A DNA stretch of 64,000 nt from an uncultured Muribaculaceae bacterium (lineage in GTDB: Bacteria; Bacteroidota; Bacteroidia; Bacteroidales; Muribaculaceae): contig CAJTTA010000004.1 in assembly GCA_910579305.1 (NCBI GenBank), positions 25,206 to 89,205 of the forward strand, read 5' to 3'. Below the pieces are notes generated by a model, which had not been told where the DNA came from, did not search any database, and was given only the letters and a program-made list of their open reading frames with translations. Below, piece by piece: positions 7,929-17,160 of this stretch. How positions within the stretch are numbered: the first letter of the stretch is position 1; every line of letters begins with the position of its first letter. Both the position numbers and the translations under genes were made by a program.

Positions 7929-8537
7929 TCAATTATTTCCGTTAAATGGCTCCATTGTGACGCTGGTGGATGAGGATATACCCTCTCTCACTACCACTTT
8001 CTTAAGCGTAGTCCACACTATGCGGCAATCAGTAGTAAATGAGATATGATCGACATACCATACGTCAAGCTCAAATTTCTTCTTCCAGGAAATTGCATTG
8101 CGCCCATGACACTGTGCCCATCCGGTGATTCCGGGACGCACCTCGTGTCGGCGTGCCTGCTCCTTGGAGTAAAGCGGCAGGTAGTGCACCAACAGCGGCC
8201 TCGGACCGATGAGCGACATATCTCCTTTGAGTACATTCCAAAGCTGGGGGAGCTCATCAATGGAGGTGGAGCGGATAAACCGGCCAACTTTAGTGAGCCT
8301 GCGGGCGTCAGGCAACAGATTCCCTTGAGAATCACGCTCATCAGTCATGGTCTTGAATTTAACGACCCGAAATATCCTGCTATTCTTCCCCGGTCTCTCC
8401 TGAAAGAAGAATGCTCCTGCTCCTTTATTGGCAAAGTGCAGCCAAAGAGTCACGATAGCAAGAGGGAGAGAGAAAATCAACAAGACTCCTCCGGAAGCAA
8501 GGATATCGATAAGTCTTTTGAAGAAATTCTTATACAT
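7929..8537 (-). CDS. Initiating sugar-phosphate transferase (PglC-type, monotopic phosphoglycosyl transferase)
   Basis: A 202-residue protein with an N-terminal re-entrant membrane helix (LLIFSLPLAIVTLW) and the conserved phosphoglycosyl transferase core: KFKTM, a basic region, the DELPQLWNVLKGDMSLIGPRP block, and RPGITGWAQ. These enzymes move a sugar-1-phosphate from UDP-sugar to undecaprenyl phosphate at the inner face of the membrane, starting each repeat unit. The small size matches the PglC class, without the extra helices of WcaJ/WbaP. The acyltransferase next door suggests a diNAc-bacillosamine-like or otherwise acylated first sugar. Confidence 0.88.
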   Translation of the reverse strand: MYKNFFKRLIDILASGGVLLIFSLPLAIVTLWLHFANKGAGAFFFQERPGKNSRIFRVVKFKTMTDERDSQGNLLPDARRLTKVGRFIRSTSIDELPQLWNVLKGDMSLIGPRPLLVHYLPLYSKEQARRHEVRPGITGWAQCHGRNAISWKKKFELDVWYVDHISFTTDCRIVWTTLKKVVVREGISSSTSVTMEPFNGNN

Positions 8538-9669
8538 TTCTTAAAACATCATTATAGTATTCTTTAAGACAACTCCTTACGTAAGTCTGCTCATAGCGGG
8601 AGGCCACAAGGGGACGCGCTGAACTACCCATAGAAGAGGTCTTCTTAGGATTCATCGCGAATTCACGCATGCTATTGATGAGGCTCTCGGAGTCGCGAGA
8701 AGGGATTATCACTCCATTGCGTGTGGGGATTATTATTTCGCGCGAGCCGTTGATGTCGGTCACTATCGAGGGAAGCCCCATCGCGCCGGCTTCGATCACC
8801 ACATTTGGGAAGCCCTCGCGGTAACTCGGGAAAACAAAGGCATCGGAAGCGGCAAGCCAGGGACGCACGTCTTCCTGACGCCCTACTGCTTCGATGGCTT
8901 CGTTATGTTCGATTTCTGCTATTGTTTCCAGACGAAGAGGGTCAAGCTCACGCTCTTCGGGGCCTATCAATATGAGGCGTGTGGCGGGATGCGTCCTGTG
9001 CAGGTCAGAGAATGCCTGCACCAGTTCGTTGATTCCTTTGTCTCCCACGAGACGCCCTATGAAGACAAATGTGAAGATGCCGGGCTTGCGGATTTGTGCC
9101 GCCTCTGCCTGCACTTCGGGCAGAGAGGGGTCATAATGCCGGAGGTCTATGCCGCGCACGTTGCCGTGGCCGAGTACTTTCAGAGGCTTGCGTGTGATGC
9201 GATAGTTGATGAGGTCGGCCTTCACCCCTTCGCCTTCCGGAACGATATGCGTGGCGCAGGCGCAGGTGATTCTATCGGTTAGGATAAGGATTTTCTGAGT
9301 CAGACCATTGGCAGTGGGAAAGACCAGGCCTGTGAAGGTGTGCAGTCGCACCGGAACGCGCACAAACCATGCCGCAATCATTGAGAGCAAGCCGGCCTTA
9401 GGGGTCATGGAGTGAACCATCGCAGGCTTTTCCCTGCGGAACACCCGGATCAGGCCGAGAAGGCTCTTGAGGTCTTTGAGCGGAGAGATGCGCCTTTCCA
9501 TAGGGACGGCCACTGTGCGCACGCCCTCCCTGGAGGCGATGGTATCCATGGATTCTCCGGGAGAGGATACGGCCACTACGTCATAGCCTTCCTCCTGAAG
9601 CTCGCGGAGCAATCCGCGGCAAAATGTGTCGAGCGAGCCGGGAACGGTCGCCGTGCGTATGAGCTTCAT
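8530..9669 (-). CDS. Glycosyltransferase family 4
   Basis: A 379-residue GT-B enzyme that should add the second or a later sugar to the lipid-linked unit. The start MKLIRTATVPGSLDTF at 9669 matches the family; the frame runs ten codons further up without support. Motifs: FIGRLVGDKGI in the nucleotide-binding half, FVFPSYREGFPNVVIEAGAMGLP (the E-x7-E region), and the N-terminal HSMTPKAGLL segment typical of PglA-like enzymes. It ends 8 nt inside the PglC-like gene. Acceptor and donor sugars cannot be told. Confidence 0.85.
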   Translation of the reverse strand: MKLIRTATVPGSLDTFCRGLLRELQEEGYDVVAVSSPGESMDTIASREGVRTVAVPMERRISPLKDLKSLLGLIRVFRREKPAMVHSMTPKAGLLSMIAAWFVRVPVRLHTFTGLVFPTANGLTQKILILTDRITCACATHIVPEGEGVKADLINYRITRKPLKVLGHGNVRGIDLRHYDPSLPEVQAEAAQIRKPGIFTFVFIGRLVGDKGINELVQAFSDLHRTHPATRLILIGPEERELDPLRLETIAEIEHNEAIEAVGRQEDVRPWLAASDAFVFPSYREGFPNVVIEAGAMGLPSIVTDINGSREIIIPTRNGVIIPSRDSESLINSMREFAMNPKKTSSMGSSARPLVASRYEQTYVRSCLKEYYNDVLRNV

Positions 9670-9676
9670 TGCACAA

Positions 9677-10684
9677 TTATAATTTATGCCAGCATGCACG
9701 CCAACGTATGTATTTCTTTATAGCCCATGCCGTAATTTCTATACCAAAGAATCTAACCAGAATCTTTATCTTTTGAGTTTTATAATTTACTTTGTAATTA
9801 AAAAGATGTTTATATCCTTTTATTGCTTGCATACCCTGTTTCGCCAGTTTTTGGGGCAATGTAGTATACAAATTGATCGCCATACATAATTGATATGCCA
9901 AATAACCTAAGTATACCTGCATTTCCCTTGAATTCATATTCATCTCCATAATCTTATTCTCCCACTTGTCTATAATAAATATCACTGATCTGAATGACTC
10001 AACCGGTGGAGTAGTCGATCTTGATCCTGGTCGTAATTGCCTATAACAATAATATGGATGAGGATTAAGACATATTGTTTGAACCATAACATACAACTGC
10101 AACGACCATTCGATATCTTCTGAAAAAAGACCGTTTGTAAATGAAATTTGTTTGACAATATCTCGTCTTACAAATTTTTGACAGGCTGACATTTTTAGAT
10201 CAGCATGCTCAAAATACAAATACTCCAAGATTTCAATTTTCCCTCTGCAATTAAGCGTTTCGGCACATATCTTCGAAGGAGGAATAAATGTGTCTCTATG
10301 ATCATAGTATTTTATAATATCACTTACTATGACATCAGGAGAAGAATGTTTCTTTATTAAATACATTGTCTCTTCCAACACTTTATTGTGCCGCCAAAAG
10401 TCATCGCTATCCATGAAAGTAATATACTCTCCGCGGGCATGAGAAACACCTATATTACGAGCTTTACTTGGCCCGCTATTAGAAATATGGAAAACATTAA
10501 TCGAATCATATGTCCGAGCATATTTATCACATATTTGAGGGCTGGCATCCTCCGATCCATCATCTACTAAAATAATCTCATAATTGACAAATGTCTGAGC
10601 TAAAATACTATCAACACATTGTCGTAGATAATTTTCAACGTTATAGACCGGAATGATTATTGAGAAATATGGCTGTTTCATCAT
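9677..10684 (-). CDS. Glycosyltransferase family 2
   Basis: A 335-residue GT-A enzyme: the N-terminus reads SIIIPVYNVENYLRQCVDSIL, with VDDGSEDAS for nucleotide binding and a metal-binding FMDSDDFW. The C-terminal third (YLGYLAYQLCMAINLY) is partly hydrophobic and may touch the membrane. It adds one sugar of the repeat unit on the cytoplasmic side. The gene is noticeably AT-rich, as are most genes from here to 19.7 kb, compared with the flanking chromosome; this is usual for transferred capsule genes. Confidence 0.88.
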   Translation of the reverse strand: MMKQPYFSIIIPVYNVENYLRQCVDSILAQTFVNYEIILVDDGSEDASPQICDKYARTYDSINVFHISNSGPSKARNIGVSHARGEYITFMDSDDFWRHNKVLEETMYLIKKHSSPDVIVSDIIKYYDHRDTFIPPSKICAETLNCRGKIEILEYLYFEHADLKMSACQKFVRRDIVKQISFTNGLFSEDIEWSLQLYVMVQTICLNPHPYYCYRQLRPGSRSTTPPVESFRSVIFIIDKWENKIMEMNMNSREMQVYLGYLAYQLCMAINLYTTLPQKLAKQGMQAIKGYKHLFNYKVNYKTQKIKILVRFFGIEITAWAIKKYIRWRACWHKL

Positions 10685-10726
10685 ATAAACTTTATTATAA
10701 TCAACGATAATACATTTCTTACAAGC

Positions 10727-11617
10727 CTAGCGTATTCGAGTTTTATACATTATATAAATAAAGAAACATATTCCTAAAGGCATTGAGAAAATCCATCTCC
10801 ACTTTTGTGGTGCGCTTTTTAATATATCGACACGACGTGCAATCAATGCACTGGAAACAAGGTGTGCAGCATCAATAAATTTACGTCTTGATGAAATTCC
10901 GGGATGCAACAAACGAACTCGCCGCAATTCCGCAAAACTTCGAGGTGAATTTCTAAATTGGCGTAAGATGTTGGCACTCATTCCCGTGCTTTGATAGTCT
11001 ACAAAACACAGATTTTCATTAGTCAATATATATTTTAATTTCGGATCAATTCTTAAAAAGAGGTAGATTGGGTTGAAATTTTTTTCATGGTCAAAAGTAG
11101 GCATAGGCACCAATCTCCTCAACAGCTCTGTCCTATGCACCATTTTAACATCACCTTTATGGTGTAATTTTGGCGTTAAATCAAGAAAATGTATGAGGGC
11201 CGAAACATCTGAGAAATATCCTCCTATCGGTTTCTGCGTCCCGGCATAAAAATCCAATCCTATGATACCCGCATATTGATTGCCTCCCTTGGTGCACCAT
11301 ATTGATTTGATAGTTGAAATAGCATCAGCAGGTAAATAATCATCAGAATCGCAACACATGCAAAGTTCTGTAGATATACTTGCAATAGCGACATTATATC
11401 CTGAATGCAGTCCTCCATTCTCCTTACGTATCAATCGCATTGATATACGCCCTTCATCAATCCATTTTCCAACTAACTCAGCAGTATCATCAGTAGAGCC
11501 ATCATCTACGACCAGCCACTCAAAATCCGTACAAGTTTGCCTCAATAAGCTTTCATAAGTCCGTCTGAGAGTATTTGACCTATTATAAGTAGAAGTATAA
11601 ACAGTGATAAGCGACAT
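10727..11617 (-). CDS. Glycosyltransferase family 2
   Basis: A 296-residue GT-A enzyme with the start LITVYTSTYNRSNTL, VVDDGSTDDTAEL and an MCCDSDDYLP metal site. A C-terminal hydrophobic stretch (MPLGICFFIYIMYK) may anchor it. It is separated by 42 nt from the next GT2 gene downstream and 18 nt from the polymerase upstream. It is not a recent duplicate of the neighbouring GT2: apart from the family motifs the two share little. Confidence 0.87.
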   Translation of the reverse strand: MSLITVYTSTYNRSNTLRRTYESLLRQTCTDFEWLVVDDGSTDDTAELVGKWIDEGRISMRLIRKENGGLHSGYNVAIASISTELCMCCDSDDYLPADAISTIKSIWCTKGGNQYAGIIGLDFYAGTQKPIGGYFSDVSALIHFLDLTPKLHHKGDVKMVHRTELLRRLVPMPTFDHEKNFNPIYLFLRIDPKLKYILTNENLCFVDYQSTGMSANILRQFRNSPRSFAELRRVRLLHPGISSRRKFIDAAHLVSSALIARRVDILKSAPQKWRWIFSMPLGICFFIYIMYKTRIR

Positions 11618-11635
11618 AGCCTTACATTTACAATA

Positions 11636-12724
11636 TTAAAATATCAAATTAAAAATCACGCATCCTAATAAAACGAAACCAGCAACTATTCCCTGTCGCT
11701 TGAATAATTTGAACTTAGAAAGAGGCATACATAACATCATTGGATACATTGACCATGAAATGTAAGCAAATCTATTGGAATAGGGAATGGCATTCACTAA
11801 CATCCATGCAGCATTAGTATACAAATACACATTAAGCAGCATAATATATTGTCTCTCACGTATTTTACACTTGAAAACAGCATAATAAGCCAAGATAACA
11901 GGGACTGCACTATATAGAATAAAATCCCAACGCCATCCCACACGACTAAACAAATGCATCACACTATCATCATTTCCATATGCACTCATTCTCTCATCCC
12001 CAATCATGTGACTGGCTATTGATATGGCAACATCAGATGAAAACGGAGACAATATCAGACATATTGTCCACAAATAAAATGCTACTTTGTAATTATGATA
12101 ACATAAAGCTGCAACAACAGCAATAGCCACAAGCCACAAGCTGTTATGACATGAACATCCCAATACTGCAAGAACTGCACCTGATACAAACACATGTCGA
12201 TTTTTATGATAGCCTGTAGAGAGGCAGGCCAACCCGGCAAGTACAAGCGAGGCACCCATACCTTGACGGATACCATTATTAGAATAACTCCAAAAAGAAA
12301 ATGCCGTAAACATAAACATTACGGCCATCGTAAAATGCTTAGGGAGCCATTTCCATGCAGCAAAGCACATTCCTCCTATATAAAATAAGGCGACTACAAA
12401 GAACCATCCATGAGCATCTGTAAATTGCAGACATATTGTCTCGACCATCGTAAAAAACCATTCTGATGGATTCTGAGCAAGACTTGACCATGCCCCGGTT
12501 TGTACGAGCTGATAGATACGTGAATACAGAGCAGAGTCTGTATAACACCAAAGAGGTCGGGTCCCAACGTAAAAAATCAGAAATATCATTAAACAAAATC
12601 CATAAATCTGATTTTTATCACCCCGTATCAGGACTTGGGTGGACTTTGTCATCAAGCATAATGAATACATTATACCTAAAATCGTAATCAAAACCACCCA
12701 ATTTCCTGTACTAAACTCCATCAT
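11636..12724 (-). CDS. EpsG-family polysaccharide polymerase (Wzy-like)
   Basis: A 362-residue integral membrane protein with about ten hydrophobic segments. The SNNGIRQGMGASLVLAG segment near the middle is the hallmark of the EpsG family, followed by a periplasmic-loop region with HNSLW. Proteins of this type polymerise flipped repeat units on the outer face of the inner membrane. With the flippase at 17.2-18.7 kb and the initiating transferase at 8 kb it completes a Wzx/Wzy-type pathway. No chain-length regulator (Wzz/Wzc) is present in the operon. Confidence 0.8.
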   Translation of the reverse strand: MMEFSTGNWVVLITILGIMYSLCLMTKSTQVLIRGDKNQIYGFCLMIFLIFYVGTRPLWCYTDSALYSRIYQLVQTGAWSSLAQNPSEWFFTMVETICLQFTDAHGWFFVVALFYIGGMCFAAWKWLPKHFTMAVMFMFTAFSFWSYSNNGIRQGMGASLVLAGLACLSTGYHKNRHVFVSGAVLAVLGCSCHNSLWLVAIAVVAALCYHNYKVAFYLWTICLILSPFSSDVAISIASHMIGDERMSAYGNDDSVMHLFSRVGWRWDFILYSAVPVILAYYAVFKCKIRERQYIMLLNVYLYTNAAWMLVNAIPYSNRFAYISWSMYPMMLCMPLSKFKLFKRQGIVAGFVLLGCVIFNLIF

Positions 12725-12757
12725 AAGGAAATGATTTTTAAGCTAAAGACGGCAACA

Positions 12758-13912
12758 TTATTTCATCAACTCCTTTATTATACGCTTTGCAGCCATTCCA
12801 TCACCATATGGATTTGATGCGCTAGACATATTCTTATAATGCTCATCATCTTCAAGAAGTCTAGACACCTCCGTCACAATTCGCATTTGGTCAGTACCAA
12901 CCAATTTCACCGTGCCCGCTTTAACTGCCTCGGGACGCTCGGTAGTATTTCTCATGACTAATACCGGCTTACCTAATCCTGGAGCCTCTTCCTGAATACC
13001 GCCACTGTCTGTCAGGACAATATCTGCCTGACTCATCAGAGATACAAATGACAAATACTCTAAAGGCTCAATGAAAAATATATTGTCATAGCCACTTAAA
13101 TCATCACCAAACACATCATGAATGGGCTTACGGACATTGGGATTAAGATGCATTGGATACACAAAATCCACATCCGGATATTTTTCAGTCAATTGCTTTA
13201 TAGCATGACATATTGAAGTAAATCCTGCCCCAAAATTTTCACGACGATGTCCCGTGATAAGCACGAGTTTTTTCCCTGAATCCGTTCTGGAAATATCATA
13301 ACCCGCTGCAAGCAACGACTCTGAGATGATTTGCTGTAGTGCAGGAGTATTTTTAATCTTATCAACCACTAAATACAACGCATCTATAACAGTATTACCT
13401 GTAACAAAAATACTATTCTGCGACACCCCTTCTGCCATCAGATTCTCTCGGCTAAAGGCTGTCGGAGTAAAATGATATTGTGCTATTCTTCCTGTTATTT
13501 GACGATTCAATTCCTCCGGCCATGGAGAATAAATGTCGTGTGTACGCAATCCGGCTTCAACATGGCCTACAGGTATATGTTGATAAAATGCTGCCAATGC
13601 AGCTACCATTGATGTTGTTGTGTCGCCATGAACCAGAACAACATCTGGCCTCTCTGCAGATAGGACTTCTTTCATCCCAAGTAGCACACGCGAGGTCACA
13701 TCATACAAATCCTGACCCTGCTTCATTATATTCAAATCATAATCCGGAACTATCTCGAATAAATCCAAGACCTGATCAAGCATCTGTCTGTGTTGTCCGG
13801 TAACGCACACTACCGTTTTAAACTTATCAGGGAAAGCATGCAGGCCCTTGACAAGCGGCGCCATTTTTATAGCTTCGGGTCGTGTGCCGAATATAAGCAT
13901 TATTTTTTTCAT
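12758..13912 (-). CDS. wecB: UDP-N-acetylglucosamine 2-epimerase (non-hydrolysing)
   Basis: A 384-residue enzyme interconverting UDP-GlcNAc and UDP-ManNAc. Family motifs are clear: FGTRPEAIKMAPL at the start, TGQHRQMLDQ, HGDTTTSMVAALAAFY, GHVEAGLRT, TGHRREN and TDSGGIQEEAPGLGKPVLVMR. No UDP-ManNAc dehydrogenase (WecC) follows, so ManNAc itself, not ManNAcA, is probably a component of this polysaccharide. Its start overlaps the stop of the GT32 gene. Confidence 0.95.
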   Translation of the reverse strand: MKKIMLIFGTRPEAIKMAPLVKGLHAFPDKFKTVVCVTGQHRQMLDQVLDLFEIVPDYDLNIMKQGQDLYDVTSRVLLGMKEVLSAERPDVVLVHGDTTTSMVAALAAFYQHIPVGHVEAGLRTHDIYSPWPEELNRQITGRIAQYHFTPTAFSRENLMAEGVSQNSIFVTGNTVIDALYLVVDKIKNTPALQQIISESLLAAGYDISRTDSGKKLVLITGHRRENFGAGFTSICHAIKQLTEKYPDVDFVYPMHLNPNVRKPIHDVFGDDLSGYDNIFFIEPLEYLSFVSLMSQADIVLTDSGGIQEEAPGLGKPVLVMRNTTERPEAVKAGTVKLVGTDQMRIVTEVSRLLEDDEHYKNMSSASNPYGDGMAAKRIIKELMK

Positions 13913-14652
13913 TGTCTAAACATTCTTCCAGTTACAAGATCTGAAAATATGGTACCGAGCTTTTCGCCCATACATTTTATCAGTAAAAATTTCATTTTAT
14001 GCCTTAGACGCCGTGACATTGTTTGTGGCAGCCAAGAGCCTGCAAAATGATGAATGCAGATCGTCTTCTGCGTACATTTTACAATACCGGTTCTGTGATC
14101 TTTCGGACAAAAATATTCCGACGGATACATTGTACACAAATTCGGGAAATCTTGATATGTGTTGTTCAATACCAAACCTTTGCTCAACATATAATTTGTT
14201 ATGACTGTGGTATTGGTAGTCAAATCTTTTGTCCCATCTTTTAAAATAAAATGCCTGTGTAAATAACCGTCAAGCAACTCCTTTGCCCACAATGATCCCT
14301 TCTCTGCCGCCATCATTCCTGTTGGGACATTGCCGTCTGTCTCAAAACCGGAAAAGGCATGATGGTGTAAGAAATCATCATACGAAGACAACACCTCTAC
14401 ATCGGTGTCCATATAAATTCCACCCTCAGTATATAAAGCATACAACCGCACATAGTCTGTCACAAAAGCGAACAGTCTGCTGTCATAAGCCTCCTTGACG
14501 TAAGTATTACGATCGATATCAAAATTATCTTCGTTCCACTCTTTAAATTCATAATCCGGCAAATATTTATGCCATGAATCAATATACTTTTTTATAGTAG
14601 CCGATTTTTCGCCTCGGCCAAACCAACAATAATGAATCTTTTTAGGTATCAT
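13909..14652 (-). CDS. Glycosyltransferase family 32 (OCH1-like, DXD sugar-binding)
   Basis: A 247-residue protein starting IPKKIHYCWFG, the usual opening of this family, with SWHKYLPDYEFKEWNE, a conserved DYVRLYALYTEGGIYMDTDVEV block containing the DxD metal motif, and CIHHFAGSW near the end. Such enzymes often transfer hexoses in capsule or O-antigen loci. It overlaps its neighbours on both sides by 4 nt. Confidence 0.88.
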   Translation of the reverse strand: MIPKKIHYCWFGRGEKSATIKKYIDSWHKYLPDYEFKEWNEDNFDIDRNTYVKEAYDSRLFAFVTDYVRLYALYTEGGIYMDTDVEVLSSYDDFLHHHAFSGFETDGNVPTGMMAAEKGSLWAKELLDGYLHRHFILKDGTKDLTTNTTVITNYMLSKGLVLNNTYQDFPNLCTMYPSEYFCPKDHRTGIVKCTQKTICIHHFAGSWLPQTMSRRLRHKMKFLLIKCMGEKLGTIFSDLVTGRMFRQ

Positions 14653-15851
14653 GATAAAAGTTGATATATCTTTTCTACTTCAGTTCTATTGCCATAATCA
14701 TGCTTTGATATATGACTGATGATGTGCGTCTGAAGCATTTCATCACAAATAAAGCGAGTCAACTCCCTGGCACAGCCCTCATTGTCAAGCGGCACTATCA
14801 CACCGTCATTATGGTCACATATCTGAGAAGATGCCGTTGGATAAGCAGTCACCGCCACCGGCTTACAAAGTATCTGCGCCTCCCGCACAGTGACTGATTT
14901 TCCTTCATAGCGCGAGGGCTGCACATATATGTCACATGCTTTGATATATGGATAGGGATTATCTTTCTTCCCAAGAATGATCACATGCTTTTCCATCCCG
15001 GACTCAACAATCTTTTGACGGATGAGAGCCTCATTGCCAAAGCCTATGATATACCAACGCAAGTTATTCAAGCCGGCCTCTACCATGCGTTTTGCTATAT
15101 CAGGCACATTATCGTAATTTTTAGCATTACAAAATCTACCGACAGACAGAAGATTTATATGATTCTTATCAAAAACGTCAACAGCATAGTCGGCACGCAT
15201 GCGGATCAATTCCGTTGGTATAATATTTTCAATCTCAATGATCTTATCACCAAGTTCGGGAAATCTTTTGCAAAACGACTGAGTGACATCCGATGATATG
15301 GAAGCTATATGGTCATATCCGGCCCACATCGGCAATTCCTGCGTTTTATTAATATGGATGGCTCCATAATCTGTATGAATCCACGCAAGATACCTGTTTG
15401 CTCTCACTTTATTCAGAGCATAATTGTGAGGGGCCATAAACGAAATGCACAGATCATATTCAACATCAGGATTGATATCAGGAAGATAGCGTTCTACACA
15501 TTCAGCCACATATTGGAACTCAGATGCATCCAATGAACGCTGAGACTCATTAAGATTATCCGCATACCGTCTGTGACGCATCTTAGCCTTCATCCGTGCC
15601 CATGCCACAGATAAATAGCCTTGGCGCACTACCTCCTTTATCGGAGCCTCAATCATGGAATATGCCTTGATTTCTGGCAGAAGATTGACCCGGGCGGGAA
15701 TTTGGGTCATAAGCGGACCTCGGTGCGCATGGATGAACAGATCGACATCAACTCTGTCGTAATCAAAAGCAGTCAATAAGCCTATCAATGCTGACTCGGC
15801 ACCGCCCAGCTCCATGTAATGCATCAATATTATGATTCGCGGCTTTTTCAT
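14649..15851 (-). CDS. Glycosyltransferase family 4
   Basis: A 400-residue GT-B enzyme. The N-terminal domain opens with IIILMHYMELGGAESALIGLL; the C-terminal donor domain has LSVGRFCNAKNYDNVPDIA, YIIGFGNEALI and YVQPSRYEGKSVTVREAQILCKPVA with the two glutamates of the E-x7-E region. It starts 6 nt after the QueC-like gene and overlaps the GT32 gene by 4 nt. Linkage and sugar unknown. Confidence 0.88.
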   Translation of the reverse strand: MKKPRIIILMHYMELGGAESALIGLLTAFDYDRVDVDLFIHAHRGPLMTQIPARVNLLPEIKAYSMIEAPIKEVVRQGYLSVAWARMKAKMRHRRYADNLNESQRSLDASEFQYVAECVERYLPDINPDVEYDLCISFMAPHNYALNKVRANRYLAWIHTDYGAIHINKTQELPMWAGYDHIASISSDVTQSFCKRFPELGDKIIEIENIIPTELIRMRADYAVDVFDKNHINLLSVGRFCNAKNYDNVPDIAKRMVEAGLNNLRWYIIGFGNEALIRQKIVESGMEKHVIILGKKDNPYPYIKACDIYVQPSRYEGKSVTVREAQILCKPVAVTAYPTASSQICDHNDGVIVPLDNEGCARELTRFICDEMLQTHIISHISKHDYGNRTEVEKIYQLLS

Positions 15852-15857
15852 GATTCC

Positions 15858-17123
15858 TTAAGACTTGAGTTTTTTTATCAACAGAGGAAAGAAATTGGTG
15901 ATCCGATATTTAAGTACTGCCTTTTTACGCTGCTTTACAAAGTCTGTTGAACAAAACCAGTCTACCAATTCTTTATCGGCTATCAGCTCATAATTCTGTC
16001 GTATGCGCCGTCTGATTTCCGGCCAAAACAGAGCCGCCTCCCTGTCAATTCCAAATTCTATGTAATGATGTTTGATATAATTTTCAAAAAATGCCTTTTT
16101 ATTACCCGGTATATCAAACCCAAATTTCTCGATTTCTCCTACTTCCGCTATTATTCCCATTATTGAACGGAAGCATTTTGAACAGACACAACAATTATGG
16201 TCATTAAACGAACATACTCTTATGGGATATGGCTTTCCTGTCGCCTGCTGGTGCTTGACAAGTAGTCGAACCTTGTCCTGTCTTGTCAATTCAAAGCCGT
16301 CATGCGTTACATATCCATTCCTGGCAAATCGGAATTCAGTATCTGTTGTCGGATACGATGCACAAATGCCTTTTGCTCCGATAGAATGTGAACTTGCAAT
16401 TAAAAGCTCACATATACCGTGGATATAAGCTATAGGAATGGCTATAGAGATGAATGCCATAGAGTGCTGAAACCCATGCCACCAGCTGTCATGAAGACGA
16501 CTTGAAATATGCTTCGCAAAATATCGGGCATCAACAATAAGTGCGAAATTTGATTTAATCAGAGAGCATTCATTGGAATGAATTTCTGCAAAATATTTTA
16601 TATCTCGGAAATCCGCCTTCTGCGCCTCTGATTCTGCATCCGGTGTATGCAGCCATCCCTGCACATTACACAGCAATAAATGCTTGTTGATATTCCTTAT
16701 ATAGGAAGTGTGAGCGTCTATACCTCCACTAAATAGTAGCAATGATTGGGAATATTCTTCATTTTCTACTACATTGGGCTTCCTATAAGCTGCGACAAAC
16801 CGTCCTCCCAAAGGATAATGCGGATACAACTCCTGGTAAGCGCGCTTCAATTCTTTTATCGAATGATAAAACGTATCGTCAATTTCTTTGACCCAAAGTA
16901 TACTGTCTGTCAGCCAAGTGAGCGCTATAATCGAACCCACAAATGGTATTACCAAAATACTTTCCGGCAAGTGAGACACATCTCTGTCATATCTCACATA
17001 CATCTCATCAGTCGTAAAATACGGACGCAACCCTGCTGACACACTGAATTTATATCTAACAGTGTTTCTATCCAGGATAATATCTTGCAGAATTAAATTT
17101 TCTTTGATCTTATGTCTGCCCAT
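15858..17123 (-). CDS. QueC-like PP-loop ATPase domain protein in the capsule operon, function unknown
   Basis: A 421-residue protein I cannot name with certainty. Residues 128-140 read LLLFSGGIDAHTS, a PP-loop motif (SGGxD) used by enzymes that adenylate a substrate. Residues 304-317 hold C304, C311, C312, C314 and C317; C304 plus C311-x2-C314-x2-C317 matches the zinc-binding Cys pattern at the C-terminal part of QueC, the 7-cyano-7-deazaguanine synthase. About 120 residues precede the PP-loop, an addition absent from QueC, and about 100 follow the Cys cluster. PP-loop amidotransferases are known in sugar biosynthesis (the PseA/WbpG type), so an adenylating or amidating step on a sugar or acyl group is plausible. 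A true queuosine role is unlikely in this operon. Confidence 0.6.
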   Translation of the reverse strand: MGRHKIKENLILQDIILDRNTVRYKFSVSAGLRPYFTTDEMYVRYDRDVSHLPESILVIPFVGSIIALTWLTDSILWVKEIDDTFYHSIKELKRAYQELYPHYPLGGRFVAAYRKPNVVENEEYSQSLLLFSGGIDAHTSYIRNINKHLLLCNVQGWLHTPDAESEAQKADFRDIKYFAEIHSNECSLIKSNFALIVDARYFAKHISSRLHDSWWHGFQHSMAFISIAIPIAYIHGICELLIASSHSIGAKGICASYPTTDTEFRFARNGYVTHDGFELTRQDKVRLLVKHQQATGKPYPIRVCSFNDHNCCVCSKCFRSIMGIIAEVGEIEKFGFDIPGNKKAFFENYIKHHYIEFGIDREAALFWPEIRRRIRQNYELIADKELVDWFCSTDFVKQRKKAVLKYRITNFFPLLIKKLKS

Positions 17124-17160
17124 ATATTATAATGTTCTTATTTCCCCATTATGTCAGATG

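Noticed and set aside
15858..17123. A genuine queC gene for queuosine
   Set aside because: Long extra regions and the capsule operon context argue against it; queA in this window is far away.
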